55,304 nt of DNA, from positions 1 through 55,304 of the forward strand of contig JAIBAN010000054.1 in the NCBI GenBank assembly GCA_019695185.1, read 5' to 3'. The notes beneath the pieces were generated by a model. That model had not been told where the DNA came from. It made no database searches and worked only from the letters and a program-made list of their open reading frames with translations. Source of the stretch: Blastocatellia bacterium (GTDB lineage Bacteria > Acidobacteriota > Blastocatellia > Chloracidobacteriales > Chloracidobacteriaceae). Shown in pieces: positions 35,637-44,134 of the stretch (position 1 is the first letter of the stretch; each line of letters begins with the position of its first letter). The translations under genes and the position numbers were made by a program.

Positions 35637-38600
35637 ATGTTTTTCCATTGTTCGCATTCCAAAATCTTTTTTATCGTCGGTTTTCTCCTGTCCGGGTTGG
35701 CCCAGCCAGCCTTTCCACACCTCTCAAATCCCACCAATCAGATTTCATCTGGCGGCAGCGCACCACCAGCAATGAAAACAGGCTCAGTCCTCAGTCCTCA
35801 GTCCTCAGTCCTGTTTTCAGGTCAGGAACCTGCACCGGCCTTTGCTTTCCAGTCTCCCTTGACCCGTGAATTGAAAGCTGGTGAAACCCACCGTTATCCG
35901 TTCCGGCTCAAAGTCAATGATGTCCTCAGATTGATGGTGGAACAAAAGGGAATTGATGTGACTGTCAGGTTGCTGGGGCCGGAGGGGAAACCGGTGCTGG
36001 AACAAAACAACCCCAACAGCGGAAATCAGGGAGACGAGGCGATTTTGACTCTTGTGGAACAGGATGGAACCTATACGTTGGAAATTACGGCGACATCCTC
36101 CACCGCTCCAGCCGGAAGTTATGAACTGAAAGTCGAACCCATCAAGGCCGCAACCCCGCAGGACCAGACGGAGTTGGAAATCCAAAAGCTTAACTTCAAA
36201 GCCGGTGAACTGCTTCAGGCCGGAAAGTTTGACCAGGGGTTGCCGTTGTTGGAACAGACGGTGGAAAAAAGCGAGAAAACCTTTGGGGCGGAACATCCGC
36301 TGCTGGCTGACAGTCTGGCCAATCTGGCGGACGGTTTGGTGAGCAAAGGCGAGCTTGCCAAAGCCGAACCGTTGTATCGCCGGGCTTTGAGCATCCGTGA
36401 ACAAGCACTTGGGCCCAACCATCCCAATGTCGGAGCGACTCTCATCAGCCTGGGCTGGCTGCTCTATTTGAAAAGCGATTACAAACAGGCCGAGCCGCTG
36501 TATCAACGGGCTTTGGCGATGTTGGAAAAAGCGGCTGGCCCCGACCATTTGGACGTGGCCAGTTGCCTGAACAATCTGGGGGCGCTCTATTATGCCAAAG
36601 GGGATTACCTCCAGGTGGAACCGTTGTACCGGAGGGCGGTGGCCATCAATGAAAAGGCTCTGGGGCCGGAACATCCGTTTCTGGCCGTCAATCTGAATAA
36701 TCTGGCTGTGCTTTACAAGGAAACCGGAAACTATGCCCAGGCGGAAACCCTGTTCCAGCGGGCTTTGAACATTCAGGAGAAAAACGTCGGTGCGGAAAGC
36801 CCCAACTTGGCCACCAATTTGAATAATCTGGGAGAGCTTTACCGGCTGAAAGGCGATTTCCAAAAAGCCGAATCATTTTACCAACGGGCACTGGCCATCC
36901 AGGAAAAAGTGCTGGGAGCGGAACACCCCAGTCTGGCCATGAGCCTGAATAATCTGGCCGGGGTCTATTACAACCAAGGTGAAATGGACAAGACGGAACC
37001 CCTGTACCGGCGGTCGCTGGCCATCAGGGAAAAGGCTTTTGGCCCAAACCACCCGGCGGTGGCTCAAAGTCTGAACAATCTGGCCAAAATCCAGCAGGAT
37101 AAAGGTGACCTGAAACAGGCTGAACGCTTGGCTCAACGCGCCCTCGCCATTTGGGAAAAAGCCCTGGGTCCGCGCCACCCGGAAGTTGCCACCACGCTCG
37201 GCGTCCTGGCCGGCATCCAGCTTTACCAAAAAGACTATGAAGACGCCGAATCGCTGTTTAAGCGGGCACTGGCCATTTGGGAAACGGTGGTGGGGCCGGA
37301 CCACCCGAATGTGGCCCGCCATTACAATAATCTGGCCGCGCTTTATCGTGCCAAAGGTGATGTTCCCCAGGCGATTGCCTGCCAGACCCGTGCCAACGAG
37401 GTCAGTGAACGCGATTTGGTCCGCAATCTGGTGACCGGTTCGGAACGCCAGAAACTGCTCTACCTCAGGCAGACGGAAAAATATACCGACCGGACTCTGG
37501 CACTCAATGTACAGGATGCGCCGCAATCCCAAACCGCCCGGCAGGCAGCCCTGACGGTGTTGCTCCGGCGCAAGGGGCGGGCCTTGGATGCCTTGGCCTC
37601 TTCCATTGAAACCTTGCGGCAACAACAGGATGCGGAAATCAATACCCTGCTGGAGCAGTATGCCGGTCTGGCCGGGCGGATTTCGGTTCTCACCTTGCGT
37701 GGTCCGGGCCGACAAAAACCGGAAGACCATTTGGCTCAACTGAAAACGCTGGAGGAGCAAAAGGAAAACCTGGAGAACGAAATCAGCCGCCGGAGCAAGG
37801 AGTTTCAGGTCAAATCCAAACCAATCACATTGGAAGCCGTCAGGCAGGAAATTCCTGCCGATGCGGTTTTGCTCGAATATGCCGTGTATCAGCCGACCGA
37901 TTCCCAGACCGGAAAGGCCGGTCCGCCGCATTTTGTGGTGTATGTGCTCAACCGGCAGGGAGAGATTGCAGGGGCCGATTTAGGAGAAGCTGCAACCATT
38001 GACCGCTTGGTGAATCGCCTGCGGGACCGCTTGCGAAACCGGAAATCAAGCCGCACCAGGGAAATCAAACCTGCTTCCCAGGCATTGGAACGCCTGGTGT
38101 TTCAACCGGTGCGCCGACTGCTGGGGAAAGCCGGTCACTTGCTGATTTCCCCGGATGGTTCGCTGTGTCTGGTGCCGTTCGCCGCCTTGATGGACCCCAA
38201 AGGAAAATATCTGAACGAGCAGTACCGGCTCACCTACTTGACGAGTGGCCGGGATTTGCTGCGGCTGGCCGTAAAGGTTGAAACCCGGACGCCGCCGCTG
38301 GTGATGGCTGACCCGGACTATGCCGAAGGCAGGGGACCGGTTCTGGTCGGGCATCAATATGCACCCTTGACCCGGCTCAAGGGAACGGAAGGTGAGGGAA
38401 CCGCCATCAAGGGGCTGTTTCCCCAGGCCGAATTGAAGATGCAGTCGGCTGCCACCATTGAAGCCATCAAGGCGGTTCAACGCCCGGAACTGCTCCATCT
38501 GGCGACCCACGGGTATTTTCTGGAGGACGTTTCCCGGACGGCTTCCCAAAGCGATGAACGGTTGCTGGTCCGCGAAGACGCCAGAGTTGACGTGGAAACG

Positions 38601-39053
38601 CTCAAGGTGGAAAACCCGCTCCTGCGGTCCTGGCTCTTTTTTGCCGGGGCCAATCAGGCCAACACTGCCAACGAACAGGGAACGTTGACGGCTCTGGAAG
38701 TCGCCCAGCTCAATTTGTGGGGCACCAAACTGGTCACCCTTTCAGCCTGTGAAACCGGACTCGGTGAAACCAAAACCGGTGAAGGGGTCTATGGTCTGCG
38801 CCGGGCTTTGGTACTAGCCGGGAGTGAGGCTCAGTTAATGAGCCTGTGGGCTGTTTCGGATCGGGCCACCCAGGAATTGATGACCGGTTATTACCGCCGC
38901 CTGAAAGCCGGTGAAGGTCGCAGCGACGCTCTGCGCAAGGCACAACTGGAAATGCTGAAAGACCCCAAACGGAGCCATCCGTATTACTGGGCGGCTTTTA
39001 TCGAGTCGGGTGAGTGGGCCAATCTGGCTGGGAAACGACAAGCTGAGGACTGA
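35637..39053 (+). CDS. Secreted TPR-CHAT protease-like protein (copy 2)
   Basis: An 1138-aa paralogue of the divergent neighbour: signal peptide, PPC-like domain (about 75-180), about ten 42-residue TPRs (about 205-600) and a CHAT domain. The dyad is His958 (LATHGYF) and Cys1038 (LSACETGLGE). The end block (YYWAAFIESGEWANLAGKR) is nearly the same as in copy 1. A heptamer array near the N-terminus (35783-35810) is translated as SVLSPQSSVL between the signal peptide and the PPC domain. The last codons and the TGA stop lie in the GGACTGA array that follows. The divergent twin arrangement suggests shared control. Targets are unknown; export distinguishes these from cytoplasmic CRISPR- or gasdermin-linked CHAT proteases. 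Confidence 0.88.
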   Translation: MFFHCSHSKIFFIVGFLLSGLAQPAFPHLSNPTNQISSGGSAPPAMKTGSVLSPQSSVLFSGQEPAPAFAFQSPLTRELKAGETHRYPFRLKVNDVLRLMVEQKGIDVTVRLLGPEGKPVLEQNNPNSGNQGDEAILTLVEQDGTYTLEITATSSTAPAGSYELKVEPIKAATPQDQTELEIQKLNFKAGELLQAGKFDQGLPLLEQTVEKSEKTFGAEHPLLADSLANLADGLVSKGELAKAEPLYRRALSIREQALGPNHPNVGATLISLGWLLYLKSDYKQAEPLYQRALAMLEKAAGPDHLDVASCLNNLGALYYAKGDYLQVEPLYRRAVAINEKALGPEHPFLAVNLNNLAVLYKETGNYAQAETLFQRALNIQEKNVGAESPNLATNLNNLGELYRLKGDFQKAESFYQRALAIQEKVLGAEHPSLAMSLNNLAGVYYNQGEMDKTEPLYRRSLAIREKAFGPNHPAVAQSLNNLAKIQQDKGDLKQAERLAQRALAIWEKALGPRHPEVATTLGVLAGIQLYQKDYEDAESLFKRALAIWETVVGPDHPNVARHYNNLAALYRAKGDVPQAIACQTRANEVSERDLVRNLVTGSERQKLLYLRQTEKYTDRTLALNVQDAPQSQTARQAALTVLLRRKGRALDALASSIETLRQQQDAEINTLLEQYAGLAGRISVLTLRGPGRQKPEDHLAQLKTLEEQKENLENEISRRSKEFQVKSKPITLEAVRQEIPADAVLLEYAVYQPTDSQTGKAGPPHFVVYVLNRQGEIAGADLGEAATIDRLVNRLRDRLRNRKSSRTREIKPASQALERLVFQPVRRLLGKAGHLLISPDGSLCLVPFAALMDPKGKYLNEQYRLTYLTSGRDLLRLAVKVETRTPPLVMADPDYAEGRGPVLVGHQYAPLTRLKGTEGEGTAIKGLFPQAELKMQSAATIEAIKAVQRPELLHLATHGYFLEDVSRTASQSDERLLVREDARVDVETLKVENPLLRSWLFFAGANQANTANEQGTLTALEVAQLNLWGTKLVTLSACETGLGETKTGEGVYGLRRALVLAGSEAQLMSLWAVSDRATQELMTGYYRRLKAGEGRSDALRKAQLEMLKDPKRSHPYYWAAFIESGEWANLAGKRQAED
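35783..35810. repeat. In-frame heptamer array (CTCAGTC)x4 in TPR-CHAT copy 2
   Basis: Four exact copies, translated on the stop-free strand just after the signal peptide. No inverted partner arm is nearby. Confidence 0.93.
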
Positions 39054-39126
39054 GGACTGAAAACCAAGGACTGAGGACTGAGGACTAAGGACTGAGCCAA
39101 ATTTCATCCGTAGCGGTGTGCCGTTC
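39047..39126. repeat. GGACTGA array at the CHAT stop codon plus shared 14-mer
   Basis: Copies at 39047-39060 and 39068-39095 (one changed to GGACTAA). The stop codon of TPR-CHAT copy 2 is the TGA of the first copy. GCGGTGTGCCGTTC follows at 39113-39126, as at 24382-24395. Confidence 0.92.
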
Positions 39127-39239
39127 GCGGCCTCCGAAGACGATGGCGAAAAGCAAAAACCTTGTCCCCTCAATCAAATCTGCGCTATAAGGTCCGTTTC
39201 CTCAAAATACTCACTGCGAAAGCCTTTTACAGAAACACT

Positions 39240-41279
39240 ATGCTTCTTTCAATTCAGGAAAAAATCCGGACCCGCATCCGCGAAAGCATTGCCAAAAATT
39301 TTGATCTGACCTTGCAAAACCTGGTGCTGGAACATCCGCCCAAGGTTTCGCTGGGTGACTTTGCCGCTCCGGTGGCTTTTGAATTGGCCAAACAGCTCAA
39401 GGCAGCCACGGGTGCCAAACAGAACCCGCGCCAGTTGGCCGAGAAAATCCGCGAAGACGTGCTGGACCTGCCGGAAGTTGAGCGGGTTGAGGTGGCCGGG
39501 GCCGGATACCTGAATTTTTTCCTCAAACGCTCGGATGTCTTCCTGCGCAGCCTGCAACCCCAGACGGAACCGGCGACCCCTCGGATTGGCGGCAAACTGA
39601 TTGTCGAGCATACCAGTGTCAACCCGAACAAAGCCGCCCACATCGGTCACCTGCGCAATGCCGTGCTGGGCGACACGCTGGTGCGGTTGCTGCGGGCCTG
39701 CGGCGAAACGGTGGAAGTGCAAAACTACATTGACAACACCGGCGTGCAGGTGGCGGATGTGGTGGTGGGGTTCCAGCATATCGAAAAGAAAACCCTGGAC
39801 GACATCAAAGCCATTCCGGGCAAGTTTGACGATTACTGCTGGGATTTGTATTCCAAAGTCGGACGCTTTTACGAAGAGGACAAAGCGCGCCTGGAACTGC
39901 GCGCCGCCGCGCTTCATTCCATCGAAGCCGGTACCGGCGAAACGGCGGAAATTGCCGAACATGTGGCCATGCGGATTTTGCAGTGCCACCTGGATACGAT
40001 GTGGCGGCTGGGGATTTCCTACGATGTGATGCCACGGGAAAGCGAAGTGCTCCACCTGCATTTCTGGGATGCCGCCTTTGAACGGCTGAAAGCGACGGGC
40101 AGCATTGTGCTTGAAACCGAAGGCCGCAACAAAGGCTGTTGGGTCCTGCCTGCTGAAGGCGACGAAGCGGCGGCGGGTGAGGAAACCGAACACGACGCGG
40201 ACAAAATTCTGGTGCGTTCCAACGGGACGGTGAACTACACAGGGAAAGACATTGCCTATCACTTGTGGAAGCTGGGCCAGCTTGGCATGGATTTTCATTA
40301 CCGGCCTTTTTTCACCTATCCCGACGGCCATCAGGTCTGGATTTCAACGACCGAAACCCCACAGGCTGAAATCTCGCACGAAGCCTTCGGCAACGGAGCA
40401 GCCTATTTTAACGTGATTGACGTGGGGCAGAGCTACACCCAGGATTTTGTGAAAAAAGGAATTCTGGCCGTCTCCGAGGAGTCGGCACGGGTCCGGGTTG
40501 CCCGCAGTTCCCACGTCAACTATGAAAAAGTGGCCCTCACTCCGGCCAGTTGCATAGAACTTGGCTTTGAACTTTCCGAAGAAGACCGCAAACGGACCGT
40601 CATCAACATGGCCGGACGAAAGGGGCTGGGCGTCAAAGTTGACGACCTTATCAACCGCCTGGAAGCGGCTGCCCTGAAACGCGTGGCCGAACATGAAGTT
40701 GACCGAGCTCAAAAGAAGCCTGGAACAGAACTGACCGAACAGGAACAGGTCATTGCCTCCAAAGCAATTGCCGTTGGTGCGCTACGGTATTTTTTGCTCA
40801 AATTTACCCGCAACACTGTGATTGCCTTTGACTTTAAGGAAGCTCTGGCTGCTGAAGGTGAATCAGGTGTCTTTCTGCTCTATGCCATTCGCCGTACCTA
40901 TGCCATTTTTGAAGAAGCCAATGCACGAGGCCTTCAAACCGACAATTTAGCGCAGGAACTGGCGGACAATCTGGCCCAAATTCCTGATTATTTTTCTGGT
41001 GCTGAAGGTGACGACCTGTGGTCTTTGGTGAATCTTGCCTTGCGGCTGGAAGAGGTGCTCCAGGAAGCGGCGGAAATCCTGGAACCGGCCCGGCTGGCTA
41101 AATATGCTTTTCAACTGGCCCAGCAATTCAGTGCCTTCTATAACACCAAAAACAACCGAATTCTCCAACAAACTGACCCAATGCGGCAGAAAGTGCTCTT
41201 TGGCATTGTGAAACTGACTCAACGTAGCCTGGAATCCGCCGGGAAGGTGCTGGGGATTGAAGTACCGGCCCGAATGTAA
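39240..41279 (+). CDS. argS: Arginyl-tRNA synthetase
   Basis: A 679-aa class I synthetase that charges tRNA-Arg. It has an N-terminal Add-1 domain (KVSLGDFAAPVAFELAKQLK) and the HIGH signature (NPNKAAHIGHLRNAVLGD, about residue 134). In place of KMSKS it has MAGRKGLGVKVDDL, the variant seen in many bacterial ArgRS. The C-terminus has a DALR anticodon-binding domain (VFLLYAIRRTYAIFEEANAR through AFYNTKNNR). ATG 39240 (MLLSIQEK) gives the usual N-terminus; the open frame upstream starts near the repeat region and is not family-like. It is a single-copy essential gene, flanked on both sides by GGACTGA arrays. Confidence 0.95.
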   Translation: MLLSIQEKIRTRIRESIAKNFDLTLQNLVLEHPPKVSLGDFAAPVAFELAKQLKAATGAKQNPRQLAEKIREDVLDLPEVERVEVAGAGYLNFFLKRSDVFLRSLQPQTEPATPRIGGKLIVEHTSVNPNKAAHIGHLRNAVLGDTLVRLLRACGETVEVQNYIDNTGVQVADVVVGFQHIEKKTLDDIKAIPGKFDDYCWDLYSKVGRFYEEDKARLELRAAALHSIEAGTGETAEIAEHVAMRILQCHLDTMWRLGISYDVMPRESEVLHLHFWDAAFERLKATGSIVLETEGRNKGCWVLPAEGDEAAAGEETEHDADKILVRSNGTVNYTGKDIAYHLWKLGQLGMDFHYRPFFTYPDGHQVWISTTETPQAEISHEAFGNGAAYFNVIDVGQSYTQDFVKKGILAVSEESARVRVARSSHVNYEKVALTPASCIELGFELSEEDRKRTVINMAGRKGLGVKVDDLINRLEAAALKRVAEHEVDRAQKKPGTELTEQEQVIASKAIAVGALRYFLLKFTRNTVIAFDFKEALAAEGESGVFLLYAIRRTYAIFEEANARGLQTDNLAQELADNLAQIPDYFSGAEGDDLWSLVNLALRLEEVLQEAAEILEPARLAKYAFQLAQQFSAFYNTKNNRILQQTDPMRQKVLFGIVKLTQRSLESAGKVLGIEVPARM

Positions 41280-41285
41280 AATTGA

Positions 41286-41436
41286 GGACTGAGGACTGAG
41301 GACTGAGGACTGAGGACCAAACCAGTTTGAAGACCGAGAAATGAAAGCATTTTCTTTCGACCGATTGCGAAGCCAGGTTGAGGCATCAATTCCTTTGCAA
41401 TTCGGCCTCAGTCCTCAGTCCTCAGTCCTCAGTCCT
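41286..41436 (+). repeat. Heptamer-armed element, copy A
   Basis: Left arm (GGACTGA)x4 at 41286-41313, core 41319-41406, right arm (CTCAGTC)x4 at 41407-41434. The arms are inverted repeats of each other. By eye the core is about three-quarters identical to the reverse complement of the core of copy B, best at its right end (TTTGCAATTCGG next to the arm). It begins 6 bp after the argS stop. Confidence 0.92.
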
Positions 41437-41657
41437 GTTTCTTATCTTTACCGGGTTGCCAAATTTGCCAAAACAAGCCAAACTCTGGCTTCCACCTCTC
41501 AGACAATCAAAAAAGAACCACAGTTTCACGCTCACTTCACGACTCGTCAGGAACGGGCTTGTCATTTTTCGCAGACCAGGAGCGAACCTGCTGTCCAAAG
41601 ATACAGGTTCCCAGGGTTTTTGCTGCATTCTTTTGCCAAGGGGAGAACTTGGGGTTT

Positions 41658-42548
41658 ATGGCTGCCGCTGAGACGCCTAAATTACCGCTTGAACAGCATT
41701 GGTTATGTCCGCCCGCAGCGGATTCCGACCAACCCACATATACACATTATCGTCCGGCACTGCTGGTTGAATGTCAGCTCAAGTTCCATCATTTGCGAGC
41801 CCAATTCAAACATACCGCCGAACGCCGATATACCGCGTGGTATCCCAAAGGGTACGCCCTGCCCAACTGGGACAATCCGGCGATTGACCTCAATTCGAGT
41901 CTGCATCTGGCTTTTGGGCCGACGTTGAATTTGTCCCACCTGACCAACGACTATCAGTTCACTAAACCATTTTTTGACGAATGCAGAGAGGAACTGCTCA
42001 GTCGGCTCGTCCGGGCGGAAAAACTGACCATTTACCACAACACCAATTTCAACAAATTTTCCGAGGTGGACGAAACCCGCGACGCCTTTATCGCCCGGTT
42101 GGCGGAAACGGCATCGGAAAGCATCGAAGATGATTTGAACAAGCTGGTCCGACGGGTCAACCTGAAACTCTCGCAGGTGCGGGAAACCCAGGAACGGCGG
42201 GGACAACAACTCGACATCCCGGAAACCTACCTCAACAGCATCCTGCTCGAACGCAAACATGAACTGTTTGCCAGTCAATCGCGTCTGGAAGCGCTTTTTT
42301 CCAGCAGCGAACGGTTGCTGGTAACGAGCAGCGACGGCATTCCTTCGCTCCAAATTGAAGACCCCGAATATCACGAACTTCAGGAAACCCTGCAACGGAT
42401 TGAGGACGAAACCAAAAGGGAACTGAACGACCTTTGTACGCAGTGTATTCAACGGGCCTCGGAGTGCGATGCCTTCCATATCGGCCTGCAACCCAACCAA
42501 ATCACGATTTTACGACAAGGCGTGTTGTGGGTGCCCATTCAGACCTAA
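41658..42548 (+). CDS. Orphan HerA-associated-like C-terminal module protein
   Basis: A 296-aa soluble protein. The C-terminal two-thirds, with a long charged helix pair (from FSEVDETRDAFIARLAETAS to about residue 240) and the end VLWVPIQT, resembles the C-terminal part of large HerA-like/helicase-type ATP-binding proteins. The ATPase part with Walker motifs is absent. This is a remembered resemblance, not a search result. It may be a decayed remnant or a stand-alone version. Start ATG 41658 (MAAAETPKL) after GGGGAGAA; 33 upstream codons are possible but not likely. The gene is enclosed by inverted copies A and B of the heptamer-armed element. Confidence 0.65.
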   Translation: MAAAETPKLPLEQHWLCPPAADSDQPTYTHYRPALLVECQLKFHHLRAQFKHTAERRYTAWYPKGYALPNWDNPAIDLNSSLHLAFGPTLNLSHLTNDYQFTKPFFDECREELLSRLVRAEKLTIYHNTNFNKFSEVDETRDAFIARLAETASESIEDDLNKLVRRVNLKLSQVRETQERRGQQLDIPETYLNSILLERKHELFASQSRLEALFSSSERLLVTSSDGIPSLQIEDPEYHELQETLQRIEDETKRELNDLCTQCIQRASECDAFHIGLQPNQITILRQGVLWVPIQT

Positions 42549-42601
42549 AAACAGGACTGAAGGCTGAAAAGCAAGGACTGAGGACTGAGGACTGAAGAAC
42601 C

Positions 42602-42752
42602 AGGACTGAGGACTGAGGACTGAGGACTGAGGCCGAATTGCAAAGCAATTGATACCTCAACCTTTCTTCTCATTTCATCGAAAGAAATTGTTCTCAATTC
42701 TCAGGCTTCAAGCTGGGATGGTCCTCAGTCCTCAGTCCTCAGTCCTCAGTCC
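42602..42752 (-). repeat. Heptamer-armed element, copy B (inverted relative to copy A)
   Basis: (GGACTGA)x4 at 42602-42629, core about 42630-42722, (CTCAGTC)x4 at 42723-42750. More degenerate GGACTGA copies lie at 42553-42597. Same total length (151 bp) as copy A. The GCCGAATTGCAAAG block next to its left arm matches the right end of copy A on the other strand. The stop codon of the convergent PQQ gene lies in its right arm. Confidence 0.92.
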
Positions 42753-43978
42753 TGGTTTTTCAGCCCTGTCACCTCTCCGTTGGTGGTGGCCACAATCACC
42801 AAACCGTCGGCAACGGCAGGGCTGGCCAAAATCCGGCTGGAACCCTGGAATTTCCACAATTCCAGCCCGGTCTTGAGGTCCAGGGCGTGAAGAAACCGGG
42901 GGCCTTCCAGGTCCTGGTGGTTCCCCACGCCAAAGTAAACCACGCCATCAGCCACCACTGGGTCCGTGACGGCCCAGTCCTCAGCCTTGAACCGCCAGAC
43001 TTCTTTTCCAGTGGCGACTTCGAGTCCAAAGAAAAACCCGTCTTTGTTTCCAATCAACAGCACATCCCCGGCAATGGCCGGAGCCGACCAGGCATCGCCG
43101 GTTGACCGGAAGGTCCAACGGACATCCCCGGTTGTGCTGTCGAGGGCATAGAGTTGGCCGTTGTCGTGTCCGACAAAAACCATTCCGCCAGCCACCGCCG
43201 GAGCCCGCCATTCAAACCCGTCGGTCCGTTCAACCTTCCATTTTTGCTCCCCGGTCAGAGCATTCAGGGCATAAAAGGTCTTTTCCCGTCCGAAATAAAT
43301 CAGCCCGTTGTCATAAGCAGGAGGAAACAACAGGAAGGTATTGGCATTGAAGGTCCATTTGGCCGTATGAGTCACGGTATCAACCGCATAGAGCATGCCC
43401 CGTTCGTCTGCCGCATATATCAGGTTTCCTACTACCAGGGGAGCTGTCCACACCATCTTTTTGGTTTTGAAAAACCATTGTTTGGCACCGGTTTTGGCAT
43501 TGATGGCCAGCAAACCCTTCTCGGTTCCGAAATAGAGGCTTCCGTTTGCAGCCGCCACAGGGGAGCCCGGCTTGCCCTTGGCCTGAGTGGACTGATAACG
43601 GAATCCTTCAAGCGGTTGACCGGTTTGAAGGTCCAGTGCATTCATTCGCCCATCGTCCGAACCAAAGTACACCGCCCCGTCCGCCACCACCGGCGACATG
43701 TGAACCAAAAGTCCAAAACCGTTCCTGCGCCATTGGACCGTGGCTCCGGTTTTGGGTCCGGTGGTTTGAAAAACGCCCGTGCGCTGGGGATTTCCCCGGT
43801 ACAACACTTCAGGAACTGTCTGTAGGGGAATTTCACTCCGGGACTCCTTTTCATTTTGAAGGTAAAACGCTGTTCCGGGCATTGGCTCCTGAGCTTGACG
43901 ATGAGCCCAAAATCCTGAAACCCCCGCCCAGAAACAGCAAAAAGAAACCTGAACAACTTGAAACCAGAAACGTTGCAT
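42746..43978 (-). CDS. PQQ-like beta-propeller repeat protein
   Basis: A 410-aa exported or anchored protein with an N-terminal hydrophobic segment. About seven propeller blades follow with the pattern VYFGxxDGxxxALDxxTGxxxW (for example VYFGSDDGRMNALDLQTG, LYFGTEKGLLAINAKTG). This is the BamB/PQQ-like propeller fold, used as a scaffold or for quinone cofactors. No catalytic dehydrogenase residues are evident, so a scaffold role is likelier. ATG 43978 with GGGAGG upstream; the frame extends to 44062 without support. The last codons and TGA come from the heptamer arm of element B. Confidence 0.83.
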   Translation of the reverse strand: MQRFWFQVVQVSFCCFWAGVSGFWAHRQAQEPMPGTAFYLQNEKESRSEIPLQTVPEVLYRGNPQRTGVFQTTGPKTGATVQWRRNGFGLLVHMSPVVADGAVYFGSDDGRMNALDLQTGQPLEGFRYQSTQAKGKPGSPVAAANGSLYFGTEKGLLAINAKTGAKQWFFKTKKMVWTAPLVVGNLIYAADERGMLYAVDTVTHTAKWTFNANTFLLFPPAYDNGLIYFGREKTFYALNALTGEQKWKVERTDGFEWRAPAVAGGMVFVGHDNGQLYALDSTTGDVRWTFRSTGDAWSAPAIAGDVLLIGNKDGFFFGLEVATGKEVWRFKAEDWAVTDPVVADGVVYFGVGNHQDLEGPRFLHALDLKTGLELWKFQGSSRILASPAVADGLVIVATTNGEVTGLKNQD

Positions 43979-44134
43979 CCTCTTTGAAACCTCCCGTCCA
44001 AAGCTGAAAATTTTTATCCACCTGTTGGGGACAGGCTTTTTTTCTACCTTTGGAACCGGCACAATGTCGTGAGCAATCCCTGAAACTTTTCTGAAAAATT
44101 TCTGAAATCCTTCTTTTTCAACAGGTTGGAACTT

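Noticed and set aside
41341..41928. Plus-strand open frame of 195 codons after argS
   Set aside because: It starts in the core of element A and overlaps the better supported gene at 41658 in another frame; no protein features.
44021..44042. Possible terminator (CCTGT-TGGGG-ACAGG then T-run)
   Set aside because: Only a 5-bp stem, and it lies between two divergent genes where no transcript should end.
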